Below are positions 37,562-50,248 of a stretch of 64,000 bases of DNA, piece after piece (position 1 is the first letter of the stretch; every line of letters starts with the position of its first letter). The position numbers and the translations under genes were made by a program. The notes under the pieces were generated by a model. That model had not been told where the DNA came from and ran no database searches. It worked only from the letters and a program-made list of their open reading frames with translations. Origin of the DNA: Fomes fomentarius (lineage: Eukaryota > Basidiomycota > Agaricomycetes > Polyporales > Polyporaceae); the NCBI GenBank assembly GCA_022606135.1, contig JABYQN010000003.1:558001-622000 (forward strand), in the 5' to 3' direction.

Positions 37562-38316
37562 GATGAAGCGGGAGGGGCGAGGGCGGTCAGCAACCGGCAC
37601 CGGTAGCCGAATCTTATATAGAGAGGGAGAGGAGGGGTGAGGAAGGGCGACGGTGGAAAGGCGAGGAGGATAGATGTGAGCACGGCTGGGCGAGCACTGA
37701 GCAGGCGCGAGCTTGCCACACGCGACCGGGAAGGTACTCGAATCAATTCTGGCTCTCTGATTGGCTGGGTATAAATGCTCAGCGGGGTGCGGGGTACCCT
37801 CCCAGTCGGCGTCTACAGATAACTAGAGGCATTATTGCTGGCGCCTGCGACGGCAGAGGTCAACTAGCCGAGGGACTGAGGGGGGCAATTCAGCTTCGTT
37901 TCGCCTCGTTTCGGTCTCCTGAGCGTGTCATCCGGACAGATATTGCGCCTCCAGATTCCGTGGGTCAGTACCTCGTCCGGACATTCCGAATGTTTGTCCA
38001 CCGGCCTCACCACCAGTGCGCCGAGTCTATGCCGCTCCTGACTGCAGCTCCCCTCGCGAGTACCGCACTGGTGCTGTTGCTGCAGCAGCTGACAGCTCTT
38101 GACAGACATGCTGCTTGTGAGTACCACACCGGTTCGACGGTGTGCCTTGACGGCGCGTGTAAGTAAGCCAAGTCCTTAGATGGTTTGCCCGCCGGCCCGA
38201 TCCGTGGGCGCCAAGAATACCGCCGGCGAGGTTGAGCATTCCCAGATCGATGTTGTGCTCCGAACCCTAGCACACGACAACGCGCCCACGCAGACTCACG
38301 CAGTCACGACAGCAAC
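37562..38316. promoter_or_regulatory. Divergent upstream region of ZIP and UreG genes
   Basis: The 755 bp between two divergent starts must contain both promoters. I recognise no specific zinc-response or nickel-response element. Confidence 0.35.
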
Positions 38317-40767
38317 ATGGCGGACACTGTTCAGTTCATTAACAGTCTCTCGGGCTCCTCGGCTGCTCCGGCATCTCATACACACTCGCACGACGACGGA
38401 TCTCCTCACACCCACTCCCATGGGCCAGACGAGCATGGTCACACTCATGAACATCTGGAACATCCAGGTACGCGGGATACTTGTCTGGCTTGCGTTGCAT
38501 CCCGGGAAATGTTCTGGCTGATGTGCGCGAACCATCAGGCAAATTTGCAGAGCGCGATATGCCCAACTACTCTGCTCGCAACTTCGAAGAGCGGGGCTTC
38601 ACTGTTGGCATCGGAGGGTAGGCTTCACCCTCATTTATATTCATAAACTCGGATCCTCATATGTAAGTTTGTCCGCGGCAATGAATGTAGGCCTGTCGGT
38701 TCTGGGAAGACCGCATTAACACTGGCGCTCTGTCAGAAGCTCCGCAGCCAGTACAACATTGGTACGTTTAACTCCGGCGCAATCTTTCTTCTTGCCTACG
38801 TGCCTGTTTATGAGAGCTTTTCTTCTCCATGGGCGGTGACAAGGGACCCCGTCACAGCAGGGTGCTCGTCGCTGACCGTCGGGGTACCTTGCCACAGCCC
38901 CTATGCTCCAAGTATCCGGATGCCTTTTTAGCATGTCATGTCATGCACAGGCACGAGTATCTGTCGACTGTCGGACGAAATATTTCTATGCTATATCGCG
39001 CCCATTTCCCGCTGAGTGGCCGAGGTTATCGTCCGTCGAGACTCGAGACGACTTCTCAGTGACCCTCCGGTGCTGTGCGCGCCGCAAGAATGTTTGCGGT
39101 GATCTACTGGTACGGGACGGGGCATCAAAGACACACATTTGGGTAGTCCAAACGGATGTATGGACTCCGACCGATGTCGATGCGTCTAGCAGCGGAACGC
39201 TGTATCCTTCTTTTGGATTACCGTACTACTATTCCAAGCACTGAGGGCAATGATCCATGTTCGGTTCAACAAAGTCGGCACGACATCGTGATGACGGGTT
39301 GAGTGTTGGTTCCTTTTTCAAAATAAGGCTATGCTGGGAACATGCGGCTTGTAAGATGTTCCCAGCATGTTCTTAAATTGTTCCAAGTATATGATGTTTC
39401 TGCGATGTTTGTTTAATGTGGCACAGGGGAACATCTATGAATCAATGAATCCAGTGTTCATGCCATGCCATTCATACCTTATCAATGGAAACATCGAACG
39501 TTGCTCTCAGTGAAGATGAGATAGGGCCTTAAACCCGAGCAGAGCAATGACGTGCGAAGAGTAGACCCATCGGGAATCCGACTCCTTTCACGCAGATCAG
39601 TCGACAGGTCCGATCATGAAGGACAGAAATCTATACGATATGGGATATGGAAGTCTATCCTCGCTCAAGCCTATAGAACGTTTGTCAGTCGTTTGCAGTC
39701 GGGCACCACTCCACACTGCTCAGACATCCATCCTGATTTCCCACCATACCACGTACCACCGGTCCCCTCCCGCGAACCCACCTTGTCATAACCATCTCCA
39801 CAGACCAACAGACCGTGTGTTCGGCCTAGGATCTAGAGAGATTGCGGGATTAGAGTCAATGGCGAGGATTTTGATGAACAGTGCTGGTGGGGTAGCCAGT
39901 CCTTCGTATCACGCACCGAAATGCACCGAAACCTCCTCCTGCAGGTGTATCCTGAACTCCAACTGCGCTGTGTGGCGCATATCTCCGTACTCCTCTGCAT
40001 GTTCCTTGACACGGTCATTGTCGTTGTCATGGCCGTTTGGAAATCGTGTCTTATAGGTCAAGCTAACGATCCCGATCTTCGGCCTCTGCAGCGACGGTTA
40101 CCAACGACATCTTCACCAAGGAGGACCAAGAGTTCCTGATCAAGAATAAAGCGCTTCCGTCTTCGCGCATCCTCGCAATCGAGACCGGCGGTTGCCCGCA
40201 CGCCGCGATCCGCGAGGATATCAGCGCGAACATGGGTGCGCTCGAAACGCTCCAGGCGAAGTATGGCTGCCAGCTCCTGTTCGTCGAGAGTGGAGGCGAC
40301 AATCTTGCCGCCAATTACTCGCGCGAGCTCGCGGACTACATCATCTATGTCATCGACGTCTCGGTGCGCACTCCTGTTGCTCAGTTTTGTTTTGAGCGTT
40401 GCTGACTGGAGCTGGGGTAGGGTGGAGATAAGATCCCGCGCAAAGGCGGTCCTGGCATCTCGCAGTCGGACTTGCTTGTAATTAACAAGGTGAGGGGGCG
40501 CTACGTTCCGAAGCGTGGTCCGCGGTAGCTCCGCAATAAAGACAGGGGCTGAAAGAACTCTCTCCGCGACAGACCGACCTCGCACCTTACGTGAATGCGT
40601 CTCTGGAGGTAATGGACCGGGACGCGAAGCTCATGCGGGGGGACGGGCCGACCGTGTTCACGAGCGTCAAGCAAGGCAAGGGCGTGGACGACATCGTTGA
40701 CCTCATACTTGCTTCGTGGCGAACGGCTGGAAGTCCCGGACAGCCGGGCGCGGTCGCGGATGACTAG
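38317..40767 (+). CDS. ureG: Urease accessory GTPase UreG (nickel chaperone), with a 1.3-kb intron
   Basis: UreG is the cytosolic GTPase that delivers Ni2+ to urease with the help of UreD and UreF. The ATG at 38317 starts a His-rich N-terminus ([20 protein letters not shown] and on; 11 His in the first 55 residues) likely to bind nickel. Then follow [20 protein letters not shown] (P-loop), [14 protein letters not shown], the metal-site Cys-Pro-His in [53 protein letters not shown] and [14 protein letters not shown]. It ends GAVADD-stop (40765-40767). All GTPase motifs are intact. Most introns are about 50-80 nt, but the one after QKLRSQYNI runs from 38762 to 40091, 1330 nt, far longer than any other in the window. 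The protein is complete across it. Confidence 0.95.
39331..39368. repeat. Perfect 13-bp inverted repeat with 12-nt loop inside the UreG intron
   Basis: ATGCTGGGAACAT (39331-39343) is followed after 12 bases by its exact reverse complement ATGTTCCCAGCAT (39356-39368). It can form a stable hairpin in RNA or a cruciform in DNA. It lies mid-intron and might mark an inserted small element, but I could not identify its ends or a target-site duplication. Confidence 0.75.
39909..40085 (-). other. Antisense coding-like segment inside the UreG intron
   Basis: The minus strand is open for 58 codons, from just after an acceptor-like cgctgcag to the stop at 39909-39911. It reads like real protein: [20 protein letters not shown], then [20 protein letters not shown] and [17 protein letters not shown] donor-like gtgcgt follows HF. 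It could be an exon of a gene nested in the intron, or a relic of an inserted sequence. I do not recognise the family. Confidence 0.35.
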
Positions 40768-41469
40768 ACCGTTGAGATGTTTCTGAGGGATGAGCACTAG
40801 TAGAAAGTATCAGAAGAGCGTAGTACGTGTAATATTGAGTCCAACTCCATACTGAACGCTGGTGATGGAGATCAGATCTCGCTTGTGTCCCGCTTACTGG
40901 GTGCATGACGACTGAAGCTGCCGCCGCTCCAAGGCCAGGAGAGTCATACATATCGGTTTTGGGGGATAGCAACCAGGGCCTCTGCAGGGACTAGGCATAC
41001 GTAACTGTACCTGAGTGCGAGAGGAGGTGGCCTTGGAAGCGCCAAGTCATTCAGTCTAACTTGAACCAACTGAGTACTTATTTTCATACGAGAAGGACTG
41101 ACCGGCAAAAGGTTTCAGAATGCAGGCACTATGCAAGAACATAAGAAGTGATAGACAACGGGAACTTCAATCATTGTACCTTTTCGCTCCGTTAGGAAGT
41201 TAGAGTTAAGATCACTTACAGAACGCAGGCTGTGGCCGCGTGTGATATATGATCAAAATTCTGGGGACTACATCGCCCAGCTACTCTCCGTAAATCCTCG
41301 AGTGCGTCTGAAGCCAAATTTCTGAGTAGATGGGACGACGGTTATCAGGAATGGGCGTTGGCAGCCTAGCATCATGAATTACATTGGGCGTCCGGTAACC
41401 ACGTTGGCCTGAAAAGGCGAGGTGAGCGAGTGCTTACGTAAGCAGATCTACGCGACCAAGTCGGGAGCC
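40768..41469. other. Intergenic region between UreG and the RhoGAP gene
   Basis: The 3' region of UreG and the promoter of the next gene. No coding or RNA features are seen. Confidence 0.35.
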
Positions 41470-44400
41470 ATGTCTCCTTCCGCAGACGAGACTCTCCGTC
41501 CAGCCTACCACTCCGCACCTCCGCTGGGCACACCCCCCTTCTCCCGCCGCTCTTGACGACGGCCAGCAAGACTTCTACAGACCCCGAGCTACCCACACTC
41601 CCCAAGAGAGCGAGCAACGACGGCCGCAAGAGCATTCGAAGCCATCCTGGGAAAGAACCACAGGCACTACACCGCGAAGAGCCGTCACGACTGTCTGCAC
41701 GAGGCGCACCCGACGACATGAGCGAAGACGGCTACCCCCGCTCGTCCTGGGACAATGGCGAACGCGACGGATCGGACGTGGGCCACTCGTCTCGCCATGG
41801 TCACACCGGGGCAGGCGGCGTGTACCCGCGCATGCCGCAGACACTGCAACACTACGTCCCATCATCCGAGTCTCTAGACCGCCACAGCAATGCTGGCCAC
41901 AACGGCGCGCCTCAGACACCCACAAAAGCTAAGTCTGTGTCCCCACATCGCCGGTCGAGCACCGAGAGCGCGACCAGACCACCGTTTGCCGGGGGCTCGG
42001 GTTCCGGGTCGGGCTCAGGGCAAGGTGTGAGGCGGAGGGACAGCGCCATGCCTGGAGCAGGCACGCAGAGCGAGCTTGGGCACGGCTTTGAGCCGGGGAT
42101 CACCCCGCGGGTGAGCATGGAGTCGGGGAGCGTGAGGAGTATTGATGGGGACACTGCTGCGAGCGCGACGGACATGGCGACACTGGTGGAGCCGAGTTTC
42201 GACGAGAACATCCTGCGCACGCTGTGCGAGACAGACGTGAGTGCTCGTGTTGCTTGAGATAATCTGTAACCTGACGGTTTGGTTTGATCGCCATCTATCT
42301 CCGGGCACATCTCCGGTTTGCTGCTGCTCGCGATATCTAGTGCGGAGTTCCCCTGCTTCTAGACAGGATCAAGCAGAGTACGGTTTCGTGCAGAGTGAGT
42401 CCCGTGTTCTTGGTCTGAGGGCACTCCCTATGGGGCTGCCTTACTGATGAGCCATTCGCAGGAAGCCGCAGCATTCCTAAAGAGACGAGCAGCGCTGGAA
42501 GACGAGTATGGCAAGGGACTGCAGAAGCTTGCTCGAACAACATCCGCGGAGTATGCTCAACACGAGGGCAAAGCAGGGTGAGTACGATTATATGATTCTT
42601 CACCACCACGATATCCCAGATTCACAACGTCCTCGCGTAGATCATTCGTGAACGCTTGGCAAGGGGCCATGCGCACCCATGAAGCGATGGCGGATAGCCG
42701 AACTAAGTTTGCCCTGCGTTTGAACGAGATGAGCGAGGAGCTGAGCAACCTAGTGAAAGAGGTAGACAAGAATAGAAAAGCGGTATGCAAATCCCTCTAG
42801 TGTCTATCAGTATCTTCACTGACGTTACATTATACGTCATCCAGACCAAGGAATTGGCGACGCGATACGAACGCGCATTGCAGGAGTCACAGTCAGCGAC
42901 GGAGAAAGCGAAGTCACGATTCGACATGACTGCCGAGGAACTCGAGCGACTCTTATTGCAGAAGGAAGGCGAGTCACTGAAAGACAATGCTATGCAAAGT
43001 CGGTCACCAGTGAACGGAAAGAGGGTGATCGGGAAGGCTGTAGCGAAGGGCGGGATGCTGCTGAAGGGCAAGAACCCTCAAAACGTACGTGTTTCCCTCC
43101 TGATGCCATGTGTTCAAGGTTTTGAATCCAAAACAGATCCAACGACAAGAAGACGACGTCCGAGCACGCATGTCCAGCGCGTCGAACGCGTACAACAAAG
43201 CTGTTACGGACACACAAACTATCCGACAGGAGTACTTCAATTTCCAGTTGCCGAGAATTCTCCGAGTGCGTACATGTCTTCTCGAGCTTGTCTGGCATAT
43301 ACCAACATCCTCCTGCCGACTAGGCGTTGAAAGAATGCGTGGATGAGATAGATCTCGGCACGCAGTACCACCTGTCTCGATATGCGTTCCTATGCGAGAG
43401 CATAGTCCATAGTGAAGCGATCATCCTCCAACCGCAGGACGACAACCGTATGCCCTACTCCTCGATACTGATGTCAATGCCATTCTGACTTAGAATATTC
43501 CCAGTCCTCGGTCTCAAGGCAACCATGGAGTCAATTGACAATCGTGCGGACTTCAAGGTTTGGATGCAGTCTTATGTGTATGCACACGGGGGAAGCAACC
43601 CCCGCGGGCCCAGACGGAATGGACCACAAGACGAAGGTTTCGTAAGTCCTCGCATATTCAGCACGCGTGTTGAGCGCGCCATCGCTAACGTCCGTCGTTC
43701 CGACACTAGCTACCTCCCATTCCATCCATCCACCATCCTGGCAGCTCGCCAAACCTCGCGCACGCGCATCTATCGGATAAAGGCCGGCCAACGTTTGGCA
43801 TTGACCTCGCCGGCCAGATGACGCGAGACGACGTCGACGTACCGCCGATTGTCACCAAGTGCTGCGAGACGATCGAGAAGTACGGGCTTGATCAGCAGGG
43901 TATATATCGCATCGGCGGAACCCACAGCAAGGTTATGAAACTCAAGGAGCGGCTTGATCGAGGTATGTCCATCCGGTATCGATCAGCTCAGGAACGTGCG
44001 GCAGATGGCTCCAAAGAGAGTCGTATGCCGCGCTCGCAGCGTCCCGATGTCGCAGCGCATTTCTCCTTGATGACGTCGCTTATACGCCATTTGCAGACCT
44101 TGACTCGGTGAATCTCGATGCAGACGAATGGTCGTCCGACATCAGCAATGTCACGAGTGTGCTCAAACTCTGGTTGCGTGAGCTTCCGGACCCGCTATTC
44201 ACTATGAACATGCATCAAGATTTCATGGACGCCGCAAGTAAGCATATGTTCGGTCGCTCATATGACCCCTTGCTGACTCCATCGGAATGCTATTTCCCAG
44301 GGAACGAGAACGAGCGGGCACGGCACATACGATTGCACCAGCACGTCAATGGTCTCCCGGACCCGAACTACTCAACTCTCAAGTACCTCATGGGCCACCT

Positions 44401-44742
44401 GCACAAGTGCGTGACCACGCCTATTCATGACCTCACCTCCGAGCTCACTCATCTATTCACACTCCCCCAATCCATCAATAGAGTCGTGCAGCACGAGGCA
44501 CAGAACCAGATGTCAGTGCAGAACCTCGCGATTGTGTTCGGGCCGTCGCTATTTGGTCAAGGCCAGCCGGGCCTGAATGGAGCGATCAACGGCATGGCGG
44601 ACGCCTCGCTGCAGAACAAGGTGCGTGAAAACGTCGGTGCTGCGTAGGGGCTTCCTCGCTGACAAGCTGTCATCTCCAGGCGGTAGAGACCATCTTGGAG
44701 CACTACACAGACATCTTCGTCGACGAGGGCGACGAGGCCTAG
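41470..44742 (+). CDS. F-BAR and RhoGAP domain protein (Rgd1-like)
   Basis: A Ser/Pro-rich disordered N-terminus (ELPTLPKRASNDGRKSIRSH and on, to about 42200) is followed by an F-BAR domain. This contains SREAAAFLKRRAALEDEYGK and LQKLARTT, then a long coiled coil (KELATRYERALQESQSATEK, NIQRQEDDVRARMSSASNAY). After ALKECVDEIDLGTQYHLSRY comes the RhoGAP domain (about 43790-44730): VPPIVTKCCETIEKYGLDQQ, with the catalytic arginine finger in GIYRIGGTHSKV; VLKLWLRELPDPLFTMNMHQ; NQMSVQNLAIVFGPSLFG. It ends DEGDEA-stop (44740-44742). Rgd1-type proteins bind curved plasma membrane and switch off Rho GTPases in polarity and wall-stress signalling. The start is uncertain. The only good upstream ATG (41470) is in another frame and joins the main frame only if 41498-41580 is an intron (gtccag..ctacag). 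A later in-frame ATG is at 41718. Confidence 0.88.
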
Positions 44743-46280
44743 ACTCTAGAACGCCGCCTATCTCCGCGACCTTCGCTTCTTGCACGTAACCTCTCGCCAT
44801 CGCCATCCTTGCCATGCCTCCTGCACGCCTCTTGCGCCGTCGAACGCTCCCTGCTGCACGTGCCCACGCCCGTGTAGGCTGCTGTCTTCTTGCGCCCGTC
44901 GACTCTTGCACATCTTCAGACTATTATCACGCACCGCCCCCGCTCGCCCATTTTTATGCATCGGTTATGTGTATACCCCTCACGTCCGTATTTGCATGTA
45001 TTCCTTACACACTATGTCCTCCCCGTTATTTGCGTCCTTGGTTCCCCCTCAGCTCTACACCTCCTTCTCTGACTCTGACTCTTACCCCGTCTCTTGATGT
45101 CGATGTTGGTATACCGGACTCGGAGCGGGCTCCGCTCCTCCCCCCTATCTTGCTGCTGAAGAACGATCGATGATTGTATTGGATCACCCGTAGTCTGTAC
45201 CACTCACAATCTATCTTATTTGGTTTCGGTCGTGCCAATCCTTTCCTCGCGGTTGTACGTCGCCCGCTTTTATCACTTGGGCCAATGTTACTTGCGGCCG
45301 CGGAATCTTGCAGTACGTGCTCTTTCCAATGTCGACTAAGTATATGCATTTGATCCGACACAGCCATTCACAAGTCACATAAGTACACACACATGACATC
45401 GTGGACGTTGCTCACGGGGCCGGAAGGGCGGGAATAGGGTGTGGGCGTGCTAGGCTAATAATATGCGCACTATTGCCCCCGCGGGGCGTGAAGGTGCTGG
45501 GCAGTGGGGAGGGTCATTATGCGGAGGCCGGGGTGATGTAATCTACCTGGAAAGAGAGAGAGAGAGGGAGATATTGGGGTTTAGAGACTTAGAGTGTGCG
45601 GCACCGAGCTGCGAGGTTGCATATGATTTCAGTAGCCATGCTGGCGGGGTGTGCATGTGAAATGTATGATGCGTTTTGTGTGGGGTTGTTCGTGGTGCGT
45701 GGTATGGTTAGTGAATGTGTATACATATACAATGCGTGCGATGTAAGAGTACAGGCTTGCGTGACTAGGGTGTCTGGTTGTGGACGGCGATTCGACGAGC
45801 GGGTCTTTGCGTGCGGTGTTGGTATTATGTATGCGGCGATATGTGTACGATGAGCGTGATGTACTACGATCGAAGTGTATGATGACTCTCGCGGTGGTCA
45901 TGCGACGCCTGTAAGTGTAGGTGCGTGGGGTATGTTCGTTAGCTATCAGCGACGTTGACGAAGGCGGAAGGCAGGCGCACCATGGGCGTAGCCACAGCAG
46001 CGGACTTCCATGAGCGATCCGATAGTCAAACCGTTCCCATCCCACCCTCCTCCCTCCCGTCCTCTCCTCCCACCCATCTCACACTCCACACGGCCTCCTT
46101 CTCTCTCAACCTCCTCATGTCCCCGCCGCGTCCCACCAACGGCATGCCGTCTGCCTTGCCTTGTCCTCCTAGTGCACGACCCGCAGCTAACAAAGCACGA
46201 GAGAGAGAGAACGAAACGGCGGGTCGGCAACGGTGCACACACACACACACACGCGCGCGTGCGTCTCAACAAAAAATGAG
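44743..46280. other. Convergent intergenic region with simple repeats
   Basis: About 1.5 kb between two convergent gene ends. It contains a GA-rich microsatellite at 45550-45570 and GA/CA tracts at 46193-46263. Long pyrimidine-rich stretches at 44760-45100 look like 3' UTR. No coding signal is seen. Confidence 0.4.
46235..46263. repeat. (CA)n/(CG)n microsatellite
   Basis: A run of CA dinucleotides passes into CG dinucleotides just downstream of the F-box gene's stop codon. It is a simple sequence repeat that may vary between strains. Confidence 0.9.
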
Positions 46281-47516
46281 CTAATATCTCGTCCACACCG
46301 TCGCGCCCGCGTCCGCGACCCAGATGTCCGCCGCGCCGTCGCGCCGCCACTCGGTCTTGCTGGGGAAGACGACGTGCCGGAGGGCGGGGCACGCGCGCGC
46401 CCACGTCGTGCAGAGTGCGCTCTCCTCGAGCGCGTTCCCGCGCCCGACGCCGTCGACGGACGTCGGCGAGAGGTCGAGCTGGTGCAGCGCCGGGAAGGCG
46501 CCCAGCACGGGTGAGAGGCCGGCGAGGAGGCTCTAGAGGGAGACCAATCCGGCACACGGAGAGAGGCATGAGGGCACTGACGGACGTCTGCAGACGAAGA
46601 AAGAGAGAGAGAGAGGAGAAAGGGAAGACTTACAATTCCGGAGAGGGCAAAGTGGAGGGTGTGCCGGAGGGCGAGCTTGACCTTGAGGACCTCGACGGCG
46701 GGGAGATGGCGGGAGATGTCGCGGAGGAGGAGCGGGGTGACGCTCATCATGCTGAGGTCGAGCCAGCGGACGGGCACGCTGCTCGCCGCGATCTTGGACA
46801 GGTCGCGGTCCGTGATGAACTCGTGTCCGACGAGACCGAGCAGGCGGATCGGACGGCCTGGCAGGGCCCCCGCCGCTGCGATGGCCGACCCCCGAAAGAC
46901 TTGGAGCGCGGGCAGCGTCCCGGGCGGCAGGTCGAGCGTCTCGTAGCAGTCGAGCAGGTGCAGGTGCTCGATCGACGGATTGTCCCCCAGGAACCATGCA
47001 ATCGGCGCGCTCGGGCAGTTGTGCAACTTTGGCGAGAGCGTCCCCCGCCCCAGCCCGCTCAGCGCGAAGACCCGCAAGGAAGGGAAGGTGCAGCCGTCGA
47101 GAACCGCGCGCGCGTCGAGGGGGGCGCCAATGAGCCCCAGCGAAAGATCGAGCTGCTCGAGGTGGAAGAGGGTTTGGAGAGCGCGGTTGAGAACGTGGAG
47201 GACGGGCGCGACGGCGGGGATGTACTCTTCGCGGTGGCCTGGATCGGTCTGCCATCGGACGGCGAATTTGCGGACGACCTCTTGGAGGTGGCGGCGGGCG
47301 AGGATGGTGCTCGCGCAAGTGTGTGTGCACCATGGGCTGGGAGAGGCGCGCGGGAGAGACTCTGAGATGACGACATTGGCGTAGAGGATGCGCTCTGCGA
47401 CGAGGCGGAAACGATGGGATGTGCGGATGACGGTCGTGAGCGATGCGGGGGAGAGGTTCTCGAAGATGGCATGAAGAGTCTCGTTCGGCAGCTGCGCGCT
47501 CGCCATCGCAGCACAG
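46281..47516 (-). CDS. F-box domain protein
   Basis: The ATG at 47516 gives MASAQLPNETLHAIFENLSP, the start of an F-box, then TTVIRTSHRFRLVAERILYA. The body is Leu-rich with LRR-like segments (FHLEQLDLSLGLIGAPL, PSLRVFALSGLGRGTLSP, PSIEHLHLLDCYETLDLPPG, VRWLDLSMMSVTPLLLRDIS). One intron (from GGAATT-gtaagt at about 46634 to an acceptor at about 46533) joins ALSGI to SLLAGLSPVLGAFPALHQLD. The end is ADAGATVWTRY-stop (46281). F-box proteins select substrates for SCF ubiquitin ligases. Basidiomycete genomes carry large, poorly characterised sets of them. The frame also stays open far upstream of the ATG, but that part looks like promoter or UTR. Confidence 0.82.
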
Positions 47517-48267
47517 GCGAGATCGCGGAGAGGAAGGAGATGGGGGCGATGTGGGCGAGCTTGGATGGGACGAGCGAGCAGAAAAGGTCGGGGTGGAGTC
47601 TGGGGAGACAGAAATAGGATTGAAGGGATAGGATTGATGAGCACGGGGAGGCTAGAGACGGAAGCTAGCCAGACGGAAGGGCGCGGGTGTGGGACTGGCA
47701 GGGCGCAACGGGCGATGGGAGCTTGGTGCTGTTGAGAGTGGGAGAGGAAAGAGAGCTGGTTGGGTGGCCGTGGGTCGGTCGAGGAGAGCTTGGACGGAGA
47801 ATTGCCGGCTGCAGCAGACGGGCAGGTTCCCAAGGCGAGGCAAGTGTATTTAACGGCGCGAGGTGATTGTGTCGCGGACAAGGGAATCGCAGAGAAATCA
47901 CCGTTTGTGCCGTGCAATCGCTGACTTAGCCGGTCTATCACTTCCACCTCCAAACGCCCCTCTCCAGCCCGCGCCCAAGGTACCACGACGAGGACGGGTG
48001 GGCGACAAGCGCACAGGACCGCAAATAGTGAGATACTAAGAAAGAAAGAGGGCCCGATGAACGGAACATGTTGTGGTCAAAGAAGCACAGCGGAAGCAAG
48101 GCGAAATAGACACAGCGGAGGTCTGAATGGCAGTGAATGGCTATCAGTCACGAACCCACACCTCTGCCGCCCTCCAACCACGCGCACTCAGTCCAGGCTA
48201 TTATCCTGTTGTTACAGTATATAATACACCGAGAATAATCCGACATATATACACCCCCACAAGCCAT
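47517..48267. other. F-box promoter and histone H4 3' region
   Basis: A tandem minus-strand interval. No coding potential beyond the read-through frame of the F-box gene. It contains the H4 3' UTR. Confidence 0.4.

Positions 48268-50248
<1,981 letters not shown>

Noticed and set aside
38903..39244. 113-codon plus-strand frame inside the UreG intron as an extra UreG exon
   Set aside because: The UreG protein is already complete and contiguous across the intron, and the frame has no UreG-like sequence.
46415..47365. 316-codon plus-strand frame antisense to the F-box gene
   Set aside because: It is a GC-driven mirror of the F-box exon, rich in Arg/Gly/Glu and without domains.
47517..47986. Upstream extension of the F-box gene (open frame to 47986)
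   Set aside because: The extension is Pro/Ser/Leu-rich without homology signal, and MASAQLPNETLHAIFENL at 47516 is a natural F-box start.
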